This document shows, piece by piece, positions 53,001-61,405 of a DNA stretch of 64,000 nt. The translations under genes and the position numbers were made by a program. The stretch is from Ensifer sp. Root278 (GTDB lineage: Bacteria; Pseudomonadota; Alphaproteobacteria; Rhizobiales; Rhizobiaceae). The stretch spans positions 37,763 to 101,762 of the forward strand of contig NZ_LMJJ01000043.1 of NCBI RefSeq assembly GCF_001429285.1, given 5' to 3'. A model generated the notes under the pieces. That model did not search any database, was not told where the DNA came from, and saw nothing but the letters and a program-made list of their open reading frames with translations. The number at the start of each line of letters is the position of its first letter. Position 1 is the first letter of the stretch.

Positions 53001-53411
53001 ATCGAGCCGACGCCGGACGGCTGGCATGACACCGGCGACATCGTCACTGTCGATGAAGATGGTTTCATCGTCATCCGGGGTCGGGCCAAACGATTTGCCA
53101 AGATCGGCGGCGAGATGGTTTCGCTTGGCGCTGTGGAGGCGCTGGCGGGAGAGCTGTGGCCGGGTCAGTTGACGGTTGTCGTGTCGCTGCCTGATGCCAA
53201 AAAAGGCGAGCGCCTGGTCATGCTCACTGACGCTCCGGGTGCGACACGCGCCGCATTCCTTCGCTTCGCCAAGGAAAAGGGGGCGATGGACATGATGGTT
53301 CCCTCGGATGTGAGGGTGGGAGCCGTGCCTGTGCTTGGAACCGGAAAGGTGGACTTCGTCAGTGCTCAGAAGCTTCTCGCCGAGACTGCAAGGACCGAGG
53401 ACGCCGCCTGA
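50013..53411 (+). CDS. aas: Lysophospholipid acyltransferase/acyl-ACP ligase (Aas-type, three-domain)
   Basis: 1132 aa with a GTG start at 50013 after GGGGAGACG; an ATG at 50028 is also open. Residues 1-410: MFS-like lysophospholipid flippase (RFAPLFWTQFLSAFNDNFLK is the LplT signature). Residues about 430-630: PlsC acyltransferase with HX4D in NHVSFLD (about 456) and FPEGRIT. Residues 650-1120: AMP-forming acyl ligase with YTSGSEGTPKG (about 792) and the EGYGVTE and DTGDI motifs. It flips 2-acyl-lysophospholipid inward, activates a fatty acid and re-acylates the lipid, repairing membranes, which agrees with pspA upstream. Confidence 0.94.
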   Translation: MKNNLMTSRRFAPLFWTQFLSAFNDNFLKNTLVFLILATVAANDAGSLVTLAGAVFMAPFLLFSALGGQLADKFDKAVVAERLKRWELAAAAVAVVGIAFSSIAVLLVALFLFGAISALFGPVKYGILPDHLERKELPRANAWIEGATFIAILGGTVVAGLAAADGVDPWLFGPMMLGLALACWLSSRYIPRLGAKAPDLVVDRNVLRSTGRLLASLRSDKRLWRTALMAAWFWLVGAIVLSLLPPMVKNYLGGDETVITAYLAVFAVAIGVGSAIAAWMSAGRIVLLPAPLGTLIMALFGLDLAWCVGHAGAAAAAETLSAFFAGPYTLRIAIDLAGMAIAGAFLAVPTLAALQAWAQEDERSRVIGASNVLSAAFITAGGGLVAVLQASGVSTAVLFAGLALANAVAAWVMLRTLPTNAFRDFVSILFRAFLRLEVEGLDNLKKAGRAPIIALNHVSFLDGALALALTDEEPTFAVDYTIAKAWWVKPFLKMCNFLPLDPSKPMATRTLIKTVNNGEPLVIFPEGRITVTGALMKVYDGAAMVADKTGSMVVPVRIDGLEKSYFSRLSSLHVRRRLFPKVKVTILEPVRLSVPEELKGRKRRMAAGAALYQVMSMLMFRTTDTNTTVLEKVIKTAKERGFNRLAVQDPVTGSLSYGKLLTGAAVIGAKFKSLFPAEKALGVLLPNANGAVATILGVMSAGKVPAMLNFTAGAANIISACKAAQVRYVLTSRAFVTQAKLGPVVEELAKTVEIIWLDDLRQTIGLADKLRGLLQKARPLVRRTADDPAVILYTSGSEGTPKGVVLTHRNILSNAAQAASRIDFHSGDKVFNILPVFHSFGLTAGTVLPLISGVPVYFYPSPLHYRIIPELIYASNATIIFGTDTFLNGYARTAHPYDFRSIRYCFAGAEPVRAATRALYMEKFGVRILEGYGVTEAAPVIALNTPMFNKAGSVGKIMPGMEYRLDAVPGVMEGGRLFIRGANVMAGYLRVEAPGVIEPTPDGWHDTGDIVTVDEDGFIVIRGRAKRFAKIGGEMVSLGAVEALAGELWPGQLTVVVSLPDAKKGERLVMLTDAPGATRAAFLRFAKEKGAMDMMVPSDVRVGAVPVLGTGKVDFVSAQKLLAETARTEDAA

Positions 53412-53423
53412 TATGGAAAAGGG

Positions 53424-53446
53424 AGCCGGCTTCAGTCCGGCTTTCC
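53424..53446. terminator. Bidirectional terminator between aas and the nitroreductase gene
   Basis: AGCCGG-7-CCGGCT, with AAAAGGG on the left and TTTCC on the right. It serves convergent genes. The stem covers the last codons and stop of the nitroreductase gene (stop at 53432), so the hairpin is partly coding. Confidence 0.7.
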
Positions 53447-54451
53447 GTCCAGCACGAGAGCATGGGCCGGAAGGCGATACTTCGGAACGGTCGACGGCGC
53501 CGGCCCCACGCGCAGGACATTGATCAGCCGGTGGCCGGGTGGCAACGGGAAGCGCTGCCGCATCGCCTCTGCAGCGGACGGTAGATCAGCCAGCACCGCC
53601 ATCGGCCAACCGGCGAAGCCGAGACGCGTGAAACCCAGCCAGAAACGATAGAAGGCTTGTCCGGAGACGATTGGGCTCTCGTCTTCCGGCCGATGGAACA
53701 GGAGGCAAGCCGCGGCGGTTATCGTCTTTCCCGCTTCGGCGACGAGACTTTTGCCGAGGCCCAGCCGATCGGCAATGTCGAAAAGTGGTGAAGCGAGCAC
53801 ATGCTCCGCCAGTGCGCCTTCCAGCCGCCCCATCTGCAGCGCGGCAATATTGAGCCCATCGAAGGCATAGGCCGGATGGGTTGGAGAAAACCGCATCCAC
53901 GCCACGAGTTCATTGCGGAACGATCTATCGCGCATGATCGACAGACTTGCGCGGTCGTTAAGTGCGGCAATGAAGGCGAGATCCTCGTGGCCGCTGGCGA
54001 GCTTTACATCAGCCGTCTCAGCCACCCAGTGCTCGAGCCTTTCGATCTGTTCGGGCGCCGCGGGCAAGAAGCGGGCACGCCATGTGAAGCGCTTGGTGCT
54101 CCAGCCGGCAAGCTCCGTGGGCATCGCCGCGCGCGCAAGGGTCAGCCGCGCGGCCAATCGGTAGTCGGGCCTCCAGTCGAGAATGTTATCGCCCCAGAGA
54201 TCTTCGATGGCCACACCGATCCCGCGCGCGGCGAGCGCCATCACCATGCCCTCGAGCGCCGCTCCACAGGAGAGCCCCATATCGCGACCGGTCGGATCGC
54301 CGATGCCGAGGTGCCGGGAGAGGTCGGCAGCAAGCAGAATGCATCCGTCTTCGTCCAGTATCCAGCGGGCCGGCTGGGTATTGTGGACGGAGGGGGCGAG
54401 ATTGGCCTCAGCCGCCAGATCGACGAGCATGGCGGTGTCAATGCGGCTCAT
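53432..54451 (-). CDS. Acg-type nitroreductase-family protein
   Basis: 339 aa from the ATG at 54451, inside a 4-bp ATGA overlap with the upstream GNAT gene. LAPSVHNTQPARW is the hallmark of the Acg branch of FMN nitroreductase-fold proteins; DMGLSCGAALEGMVMAL and the GIGDPTGRDMG region follow. Acg proteins such as Mycobacterium Acg bind FMN in a covered site and are poor classical nitroreductases. Last gene of the five-gene operon; probably carries out an oxidation or flavin-dependent step on the operon's product. Confidence 0.85.
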   Translation of the reverse strand: MSRIDTAMLVDLAAEANLAPSVHNTQPARWILDEDGCILLAADLSRHLGIGDPTGRDMGLSCGAALEGMVMALAARGIGVAIEDLWGDNILDWRPDYRLAARLTLARAAMPTELAGWSTKRFTWRARFLPAAPEQIERLEHWVAETADVKLASGHEDLAFIAALNDRASLSIMRDRSFRNELVAWMRFSPTHPAYAFDGLNIAALQMGRLEGALAEHVLASPLFDIADRLGLGKSLVAEAGKTITAAACLLFHRPEDESPIVSGQAFYRFWLGFTRLGFAGWPMAVLADLPSAAEAMRQRFPLPPGHRLINVLRVGPAPSTVPKYRLPAHALVLDGKPD

Positions 54452-55554
54452 AATGTCTTTCCGAAGAGATGCAGACGATGCAGGGGCCTTGCGCCGGCTT
54501 TTTCCACCTGCCTCAGGCTGGCCGCATTGACGTCCGCGATCCAGGTGCCGCCGGCAGTCTCGTAGCCGGCGCGGCGCATTTCTTTGAGCACACGGGCAAG
54601 AAGGAGCGGATTGAGGCCGCGCCCCTGATGCTCCGGTTTCACACCCTGGAATATGATCACGGCACGGCGGCGCTTGAGGCGGTGCTTGAGCAGATGCCAG
54701 GGCGCACTCAACCCGAGCCGCGAGCCCATCGCCTTCAGCATCGGATTGACGTCGGGTATGGCAATCACCGCACCGGCTGGCGCGCCGTCTTTCTCCGCGA
54801 CCGCCGAGATGCGTGGATCCATGATCCACTTCATCTCCTTTGCCTGAAAGTCGTATTCCGCACGGCTGACGGGCACGAACATCGGATTGTCGGCGAAGCT
54901 CTCGTTGAGGATCAGCCGGGAATCCTCCAATCTCCGTTCGAGCGTTGCCCGCCGGATCGGTGAAAAACGGAAGCCGTCGTCGAAAAGCGCGCGCATTTGC
55001 GCACTGGCGAGCAGACCGTCGACTGCCACAGTGCGGACGTCGATTTCGAAGGTGGTCATCGGGAAGCATGGGGCGTACCCCCGGCGTTCCAGCAGGCGGG
55101 GCAGATGCGGTGGCCCCCAGATCTGATCCGTATAGGGCGCGTTCTCGAAACCGCCGGTCATGATGCCGACTTGCTGCATGGCAGTCAGGTTGAAGTTTCC
55201 GAGGATTTCCCCAAAGCCCTTCGCGCGCGCCCAATCCTCTGCCCGCTCCAACAGGGCGGCCGCGACGCGCTCGTCGTCGGCACAGTCGAAGTAGCCGAAA
55301 TAGCAGCGATCGAGGCCAAACTTCGCGTTCGATGCGCGGTGCACGTGGGCTGTTATGCGCCCGCGCACGGCGCCGCCTTCATGGGCCGTGAAGATGGCGA
55401 AGTCTTCTGCCGTATCGAAGAGAGGGTTCTTTTCAGCTGAAAGGAAACGCCTGAGGTCGCTGAACATCGGCGAGACATAGGGCGTGCGTGCACCGTAGAT
55501 CTGAAGGGGCGCAGTGAAGAAGGCGTCGATATCCCCCTCGCGGATCTCAATCAT
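54448..55554 (-). CDS. GNAT-family N-acyltransferase, 368 aa
   Basis: A two-lobed GNAT-fold protein. The first lobe (1-180) contains GYFDCADDERVAAALLERAE and GNFNLTAMQQVG; the second (190-368) has the acyl-CoA pyrophosphate loop QGVKPEHQGRGLNPLLLARV. The length matches 'N-acetyltransferase' proteins of about 370 aa found beside biosynthetic genes. No membrane segment. The gene overlaps the membrane protein gene upstream by 8 bp and the nitroreductase gene downstream by 4 bp. The acyl acceptor is unknown. Confidence 0.82.
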   Translation of the reverse strand: MIEIREGDIDAFFTAPLQIYGARTPYVSPMFSDLRRFLSAEKNPLFDTAEDFAIFTAHEGGAVRGRITAHVHRASNAKFGLDRCYFGYFDCADDERVAAALLERAEDWARAKGFGEILGNFNLTAMQQVGIMTGGFENAPYTDQIWGPPHLPRLLERRGYAPCFPMTTFEIDVRTVAVDGLLASAQMRALFDDGFRFSPIRRATLERRLEDSRLILNESFADNPMFVPVSRAEYDFQAKEMKWIMDPRISAVAEKDGAPAGAVIAIPDVNPMLKAMGSRLGLSAPWHLLKHRLKRRRAVIIFQGVKPEHQGRGLNPLLLARVLKEMRRAGYETAGGTWIADVNAASLRQVEKAGARPLHRLHLFGKTL

Positions 55555-56746
55555 GGAGCGGGTTCCTCTCGGAGATCAGCATGGCCATGCGCTGGACGAC
55601 CTTCAACTCTGTCTCCGCACCCGGTGTGGCAGTGACGGAGGGCATGTTGAGCGCAATGAGCCGGAACGGCCGGTTCGACACCAGCATGACATGGGTGGCC
55701 TCGTATTTTTCGAGCAGCCAGGCAAGCTGCTCGGCATCCGATTGGGAAAGGCTGCCCGTTTCGGTAGTGCGCATCAACGGCCGGGCAGCAAAGAGCGCCT
55801 TGATCACCGGCAAGTCGAGGTCTGAAAGTTCATTCTCGCCAAGCAAAAGTGCGCCATCCACCAACGGATGGTTCTGTAATTCCTTGAGGAAGCCGAGCGT
55901 GTCGTCGATGCGGTCCTCGGCCAGATGCCGGATCAGGCTCTGCCGCCTTTGCTCCGTGCGAAGGCTTAGGCTGTCTTTCCAGATCACGCCAAGCAAGGCG
56001 GCGCTGAGGATGACGCTGGCCGCTCGCACCAGCGCTGCCGGTTCGAGCCCGTTTTCGAAGCCGACGACAAGGGCTGCGAGCAGAGCGACCGAAAGCAGGA
56101 TGGCGAAGGAAACGACCGTGTCACGATGCCCCGCGGCGCGCTGGCCAAGGCTGATCAGCAGCCAGCACAGGAACAGGATCGCGACCCCGCCGAGCCGCAC
56201 CGGCTGGTCGATGTAGGCCGAGCGGAAATCGGTGACGAGGAGTGGCAGGATCAGAAGCAGCGAGAGGGCCATGCGGTCAACCGCCTGGTTCTCCGCCTTT
56301 GACAGGCTCGCCCGGTCGCGCGTTACCGTCATATGCCCGGCGAGAGCGAAGGTGACGAGTTGATAGACGAACAGCAGCGCGACACGCCAGGGCTCGGCGA
56401 TCGATGCCGGAAGGAAGGCGAGCGCGAAGAAGGTGGCCGCGCCGCCGGCTGCGATCCATTTCGTCGTCCTCGGTGCATGGCGGCGCAACAGACCCTCGGC
56501 GAGGAGAACTGTCGAGAGCGGAACGAGGCCCGCAGTTATGATCGTTGCGGCTTTGAAGATGAAGAGGTCCGTCCACCAGGCGAGCACCCGGCTCGCCATC
56601 AATGCCGCCAGCACCTGCAATCCAAAGAGGAAGCGGCGGTTCAGCGGGCTTTCCGTATCGAAGCTACGGATGGTGCCGATCAGCACAAGGAGGCCGCCAA
56701 GCGCCGCCAGCGAAACGAAACTATCGGCAACGAGCGGCGTGTTCAT
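55547..56746 (-). CDS. Polytopic membrane protein of the E1/nitroreductase operon
   Basis: 399 aa from the ATG at 56746 (4-bp overlap with the ThiF-like gene). About nine hydrophobic helices between residues 8 and 260 (for example SFVSLAALGGLLVLIGTI, VAILFLCWLLISLG), then a 140-residue soluble C-terminal domain with HLAEDRIDDTLGFLKELQNH. I know no family with this layout. It could be an exporter, a lipid-substrate enzyme or a sensor. Its coupling on both sides says that it acts with the enzymes. Confidence 0.8.
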   Translation of the reverse strand: MNTPLVADSFVSLAALGGLLVLIGTIRSFDTESPLNRRFLFGLQVLAALMASRVLAWWTDLFIFKAATIITAGLVPLSTVLLAEGLLRRHAPRTTKWIAAGGAATFFALAFLPASIAEPWRVALLFVYQLVTFALAGHMTVTRDRASLSKAENQAVDRMALSLLLILPLLVTDFRSAYIDQPVRLGGVAILFLCWLLISLGQRAAGHRDTVVSFAILLSVALLAALVVGFENGLEPAALVRAASVILSAALLGVIWKDSLSLRTEQRRQSLIRHLAEDRIDDTLGFLKELQNHPLVDGALLLGENELSDLDLPVIKALFAARPLMRTTETGSLSQSDAEQLAWLLEKYEATHVMLVSNRPFRLIALNMPSVTATPGAETELKVVQRMAMLISERNPLHD

Positions 56747-57630
56747 GGCGCTGCCGGAGCCGCAAGGCGCTTGAGGTAGCGACGTACCAGCGGACGCAGC
56801 AGCGCAGCGACGATTGCATTGCGGGGCCGTTCGATGCGCCCGGCATGGAGGTTGAAGAACCAGCCGCGGCAATCGGCGGACTGTGGACGGCCGAGGACCA
56901 CGTGGATCGCCTCGTAGGCCATCAATGTGCCGGTGGAGATCACCATTGGCGCGAAGGACATGCGACTGCGGGTGCCGGCAATCACTTCGCCGGCGAGCGA
57001 AAGATCGACATGGTGGCGTGACGACGAATGGACCATCACGTATTCCGCCTCGCGCAGGAAAGCTTCCGTCCGCTGGTCGGCCGTCAGTGCGTTCCAGGCG
57101 GTTCCGGCAGTCGGATAACCGAGCCGCTCTTCCGGCATCGGATCTTGCGGTCGCGTCACGTACACGGAGGGCAAAGGAGACGCATAGGCGTCGATCACCG
57201 TCCGGCCGAGGTTTCGCGAGACGCGATAGAGCAGGAGGCTGGCGCCGAGATCGTCCGTCCCGTTGATGACGACGTCCGCGTCGGCAATGAGCGTCTCGGC
57301 ATGATCGGTCCAATCCGGGCCGAAGACGGTCACGTCCAAGTCGGGATTGATCTTTAGGCAGAGGTCTCGGGTCGCTTCTGCCTTGGGGGTGCCAATAGTG
57401 TCGGCAAAACAGAAGACCTGGCGATTGAGGTTCGACAGCTCGAAGCGGTCGATATCGGCGAGGATGAGACGACCGATGCCGGCCCGCGCCAGCGCCTGGA
57501 TGCAGGCGCCGCCCATACCGCCGGTTCCGCAGACGAAGACGGTCGCCAGTCTCAAGCGTCGTTGCTCCGCCTCCGTGACGAAGCCGATGTTGCGCGTGGT
57601 GAAGGCCTCATAGGAGAAGACGCTGCTCAT
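56743..57630 (-). CDS. ThiF/MoeB/E1-like adenylyltransferase
   Basis: 295 aa from the ATG at 57630 (ATGA overlap). Nucleotide site GTGGMGG (35-41), DIDRFELSNLNRQ with D59, D61, N67, R70 and Q71, K83 in GTPKAEA, and NGTDD (D126, D127) are the complete E1 adenylation set. No Cys follows in the crossover-loop region (YASPLPSVYVTRPQDP) and no CxxC zinc pairs are visible, so it probably adenylates a carboxylate without thioester relay. E1-like enzymes of this kind activate peptide or Ubl C-termini or small acids. No ThiS-like partner is encoded nearby. Confidence 0.88.
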   Translation of the reverse strand: MSSVFSYEAFTTRNIGFVTEAEQRRLRLATVFVCGTGGMGGACIQALARAGIGRLILADIDRFELSNLNRQVFCFADTIGTPKAEATRDLCLKINPDLDVTVFGPDWTDHAETLIADADVVINGTDDLGASLLLYRVSRNLGRTVIDAYASPLPSVYVTRPQDPMPEERLGYPTAGTAWNALTADQRTEAFLREAEYVMVHSSSRHHVDLSLAGEVIAGTRSRMSFAPMVISTGTLMAYEAIHVVLGRPQSADCRGWFFNLHAGRIERPRNAIVAALLRPLVRRYLKRLAAPAAP

Positions 57631-58574
57631 TGGTTTGAAGGCCTCAATATGCCCCACTGCCGACGGCTGTCCGCCCAATGCAAGACCGGTAGAGCCAGCC
57701 TTTGGACGAGGATGACGAAACTTGCGACGGCAAGACGACCGAGCGCGTTGCGCGGCACGCTTTCCATGAGGTAACGCTGCGCCGCGTTGAGGTCGAGCTG
57801 TCCGATTTGAAGCAGGTCGTCGCCGCGATCGTAGTCGAGTTCGGCCGCGCAGAAATCGTTGTACTCAGCCTTGCGGTGCTTCGGCGCCGCCTCGAAGGTC
57901 TTTTTCAGGTTGTCGGAACCGCCCGTATAGGCGTTGGTGATCACGAAGCGATCGGCGTCGAAACCGGCATCAGGACCGACGCCGAAGACATGCCGATGGG
58001 AGCCCATGATCGCCGTGGCGATCAGTTGCTGATGCAACGATCGGCGCGCGCCGCGCGTGGGCGCAGGGAAGACGCCACTGAAGGTCTCGGCCACCATGCC
58101 GGCAACGGCCGGCACCTGGGTGACATTTGAAATCCAGAGCGGACGAAGCTGGTTGCGCAGGAAAAGAAGAAAGCAGGTGAGACCGTAGAGCACCCAGGAA
58201 AGCCCCTGGCTGCGAACTGCGGGATCGATCATCACCAGCCCCAGGTGGAGAACGTCGACGGGTTTGCCCGAGAGAGAGACCTGGATGACCGGCAAGGCGT
58301 TGAAGGCGACCGGCTCGCCGTCGGAAACCCGATAGACGACCGTCACGATCGTCCGGGCGAGGGCGTCTTCACGCTCGGAGAAGACGCCGTAGTCCAGCTC
58401 TCCATCGGCAACCGATCGCTGCGCGACCTTTCGCAGATCGTGCCGCAGTCTGGCGACTTCCCGCTCGCTCATCCACAGCCCGGGAGCTTCCACGATCCTC
58501 GCGCGGAAATCTGGTGAAGTCTTGAATGAGAGGTCGAGGCGCTTCTTCAGCACGACCGATATCAGATTGTACAA
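57627..58574 (-). CDS. GNAT-like N-acyltransferase, first gene of the operon
   Basis: 315 aa. The central segment HLGLVMIDPAVRSQGLSWVL resembles a GNAT acyl-CoA loop (R-x-x-G-x), flanked by beta strands (VTVVYRVSDGEPVAFNALPV). Two hydrophobic stretches (YGLTCFLLFLRNQL, VASFVILVQRLALPVL) suggest membrane association. I do not recognise a named family. The first gene of a five-gene transcript; its stop overlaps the E1-like start by 4 bp. The 294-bp upstream region is free of genes and should hold the promoter. Confidence 0.75.
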   Translation of the reverse strand: MYNLISVVLKKRLDLSFKTSPDFRARIVEAPGLWMSEREVARLRHDLRKVAQRSVADGELDYGVFSEREDALARTIVTVVYRVSDGEPVAFNALPVIQVSLSGKPVDVLHLGLVMIDPAVRSQGLSWVLYGLTCFLLFLRNQLRPLWISNVTQVPAVAGMVAETFSGVFPAPTRGARRSLHQQLIATAIMGSHRHVFGVGPDAGFDADRFVITNAYTGGSDNLKKTFEAAPKHRKAEYNDFCAAELDYDRGDDLLQIGQLDLNAAQRYLMESVPRNALGRLAVASFVILVQRLALPVLHWADSRRQWGILRPSNQ

Positions 58575-58868
58575 TGGCCCGGCCCGGCAGCTTCAATTCT
58601 AGAATGGAGGTTTGTGCAAGCTTGGGTCGCATCTTCGCGGGAGAGAGCAAACATTTGGTTTAATTTTTGCCTGAGAGCAAGCGCCAACGGTTTGGTGTCA
58701 GGCAGTGATGCCGTGATTGTCCTCGCCGACGCCTCTTTTTCTCACAAGAAGCGCAGATCGTCATAAGACAAGCGCCGTGCGTTCAGATGAACGCACAAAA
58801 GTACGCTCCAGCACTTTGATTCTAGGGTATCTTTTCGCTTCTAGTTATTCCACTTGAAAGCGGGAGCT

Positions 58869-59768
58869 CTAGTCGAGCATGACCATATGAGCGGTCAGTT
58901 GTTCCTCGAAGAATTTCGAGAACGTCGCGATGCGCGGCGGTAGGGCCTGGTACGGCGGATAGTAGAGTGTCAACCAAAGGTCTGGTGGCGACCAGCCACG
59001 CAGAACATGGACGAGCCGTCCGCTGCGAATATGCTCGGCGATATGAAATCCCGGCAGCATCGCCACGCCCCCGCCGTCTGCGGCCATGTCGGCAAGTACC
59101 TCGCCATTGTTGGCGCTGAATGCCCTTCCGGCGACGATGGTGATGCTCGAGCCTCCGTCCGAAAGCAGCCAGTTCTCCCGTCGGCTTTCGCCGCTATAGG
59201 CGAGACAATCGTCCGGGGTCAGCTCGCTCGGGTGTTGCATCTCAGCGAACCTGCTGCCTGGTGCGGCCACCAATATCCTCGGCACCACCTTGATCTTGCG
59301 CCATATCGTGAACTTGTCCGACGGCGCCGACGAGATGCGGATCGCGAGATCGTAGTCGTCGTCAACGATATCGACCAAGCCGTCCGACAGCGAGATCTCG
59401 AAGCACATTTTCGGGTAGAGCTCCCGGAAGCCGGAGAGGATCGGCGGCAGCACCGTCTTGCCGAGCCAAGTCGGCGCGCTGATCCTTAAGCGTCCCTGGT
59501 CAGCCTTGTGGGCATTCTTGACGTCGCGCCGCGCGTTTTCGAGCGTTTCGACCGCCGGCTGGATCTGGGCGGCAAAAACGGCGCCGTCCGTCGTCAGCGA
59601 TACCTGGCGGGTCGTGCGAACAAACAACTGGACCCCGAGATCATCTTCAAGCGCGGCAATGGCCCGCGTGACGGCAGCGGGCGTCATATCGAGCTCGCGG
59701 GCAACCTGAGCGAAGTTGCGCTTCTCGGCGGCCATCAGGAAGATTTTCAGGGCTTTATGATCGTTCAT
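58869..59768 (-). CDS. LysR-family regulator of the quinone-detoxification group
   Basis: 299 aa. HTH MAAEKRNFAQVARELDMTPA, AAVTRAIAALEDDLGVQLFV (about residues 12-55), then an effector domain with ISAPTWLGKTVLPP, typical of the LysR group that controls electrophile and quinone responses. Divergent by 117 bp from the dioxygenase gene. The intergenic DNA holds GCAA...TTGC dyads around 59785-59815 that could be LysR boxes (weak). Confidence 0.9.
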   Translation of the reverse strand: MNDHKALKIFLMAAEKRNFAQVARELDMTPAAVTRAIAALEDDLGVQLFVRTTRQVSLTTDGAVFAAQIQPAVETLENARRDVKNAHKADQGRLRISAPTWLGKTVLPPILSGFRELYPKMCFEISLSDGLVDIVDDDYDLAIRISSAPSDKFTIWRKIKVVPRILVAAPGSRFAEMQHPSELTPDDCLAYSGESRRENWLLSDGGSSITIVAGRAFSANNGEVLADMAADGGGVAMLPGFHIAEHIRSGRLVHVLRGWSPPDLWLTLYYPPYQALPPRIATFSKFFEEQLTAHMVMLD

Positions 59769-59885
59769 CTCTATTGTTTCAAAAATCGCAACTCACTCGA
59801 AAGAAATATTGCAATTCTGCGACCTAATCAACCCGAGTACATCTCTTCGCATCGACGGACAAGTCAACGAAGAAAGGCACGGGCC

Positions 59886-60818
59886 ATGATCAAGGATATC
59901 AAGGGACTGCATCACGTCACCTCCATGGCGTCGGATGCGCAGCAGAACAACAGGTTTTTCACCGACACGCTCGGCCTTCGCCGCGTGAAGAAGACAGTCA
60001 ATTTCGATGATCCGAGTGTGTATCACCTTTATTATGGCGATGAGAACGGTACGCCTGGTACCGTCATGACGTACTTTCCGTTCCCGCACATGATGATCGG
60101 GCGGCCGGGCGTCGGCGAAGTCGGCGAAACCCAGTTCTCCATTCCAAAGGGGGCGCTGGCCTTTTGGAAAGACCGTCTCATTGCGCAAGGTGTGGGTGGT
60201 ATTCAGACCGATACGGTCTTCGGCGCCAATCGCCTGCGTTTCACGGGCCCCGATGGTGACGGCCTCGCCCTGGTCGAAGCGGCCGACGACGTCCGCGCCC
60301 CCTGGCTTGCCGAGGGCATTTCCGAGGCCAACGCCATCCGCGGCTTCAGCGGTGCCCGCTTCAACCTTCACGACACTGCGGCGACCGAAGAACTCCTCCG
60401 TTTCATGGGCTATGAGCGTTCTGAAATCGAAGGGGACGTCACGCGGTTCATCATTCCCGGCGGCAACGGTGCAGACACGATCGACTTGGCGGCGCTCCCG
60501 AAGACACCGTTTGCCCGCCAGGGGGCAGGTTCGGTCCATCACATCGCCTTTGCGGTCGAGAACCGTGAAAAGCAGCTCGAAGTGCGCAAGGTATTGATGG
60601 ACACCGGCTACCAGGTAACCCCCGTCATCGATCGCGACTATTTCTGGGCGATCTACTTCCGGACACCGGGCGGGATCCTGTTCGAGATCGCAACGAACGA
60701 ACCCGGCTTCGACCGCGACGAGGATACCGCTCATCTCGGCGAGGCGCTGAAGCTGCCGAACCGATACGAGCCTTTCCGCAACAAGATCGAGGCAAATCTG
60801 GCTCCGCTTGCTGCATGA
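59886..60818 (+). CDS. Ring-cleaving dioxygenase (MhqO/YkcA type)
   Basis: 310 aa from the ATG at 59886. Two vicinal-oxygen-chelate modules: MIKDIKGLHHVTSMASDAQQ (first metal His), GSVHHIAFAVENRE (second His) and PGGILFEIATNEPGF (Glu). This is the MhqO group, which opens hydroquinone or catechol rings and protects against quinones. Upstream LysR and downstream OYE genes fit an electrophile response. Cytosolic, probably Fe(II) dependent. Confidence 0.9.
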   Translation: MIKDIKGLHHVTSMASDAQQNNRFFTDTLGLRRVKKTVNFDDPSVYHLYYGDENGTPGTVMTYFPFPHMMIGRPGVGEVGETQFSIPKGALAFWKDRLIAQGVGGIQTDTVFGANRLRFTGPDGDGLALVEAADDVRAPWLAEGISEANAIRGFSGARFNLHDTAATEELLRFMGYERSEIEGDVTRFIIPGGNGADTIDLAALPKTPFARQGAGSVHHIAFAVENREKQLEVRKVLMDTGYQVTPVIDRDYFWAIYFRTPGGILFEIATNEPGFDRDEDTAHLGEALKLPNRYEPFRNKIEANLAPLAA

Positions 60819-60947
60819 GGTCAGCGCCTGACCGGCGCCACCCGCAAGCAGCGCGTCCACCCTGGAAAACGCATCGGATACGATAGGCAAAGCCACTCTG
60901 GGCCGACCCGCTCGGAGTGGCAGCTACACCAATCAAGGATCACCGTC

Positions 60948-61235
60948 ATGAAACTCTATCTCCTGTCACTCGGCGCCGGACTGCTCGTCGGCATTGTCTA
61001 TAGCCTCCTCAATGTCCGCTCGCCGGCACCGCCGGTTATCGCCCTGGTCGGTCTTCTTGGAATTCTCGTCGGCGAACAGATCGTTCCTTTTGCCAAAACT
61101 CTGTGGGGCAAGGAGCCGGCGGTGATTTCCTGGATCAACCAGATCAAACCCCACATGTTCGGTCACATGCCGAAGGGAGAAAACCGGAGCGATGTCGCTG
61201 CGGCCCAGCGGGTTCGGATCAAGTCTGATAGCTGA
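60948..61235 (+). CDS. XapX-domain membrane protein
   Basis: 95 aa. Two helices (LYLLSLGAGLLVGIVYSLLN and PPVIALVGLLGILVGEQIVP) match the XapX domain, named after the E. coli xanthosine locus; function unknown. The cytosolic tail is longer than usual (about 40 residues). It lies between the dioxygenase and OYE genes, as XapX genes often do in quinone/aromatic clusters (from memory). Confidence 0.85.
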   Translation: MKLYLLSLGAGLLVGIVYSLLNVRSPAPPVIALVGLLGILVGEQIVPFAKTLWGKEPAVISWINQIKPHMFGHMPKGENRSDVAAAQRVRIKSDS

Positions 61236-61405
61236 GCCCGCGCCGAAAGCCTTTCCGCGTCCAGCACGAGCCCAATCGAAATGGCAGAGCCGGAACGGCA
61301 AGTTCTGAAGCCCCTTCGATACCGAGAGATTGCAACCTCGCTGCCAAACGGCGAAACATTGGCAGGGCCGATCCGACAGGCCCTGTCGACCTCTGGAGAA
61401 CGATC

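Noticed and set aside
51771..53027. A 418-aa open frame antisense to aas
   Set aside because: Mirror frame of the acyl-ligase domain; no independent support.
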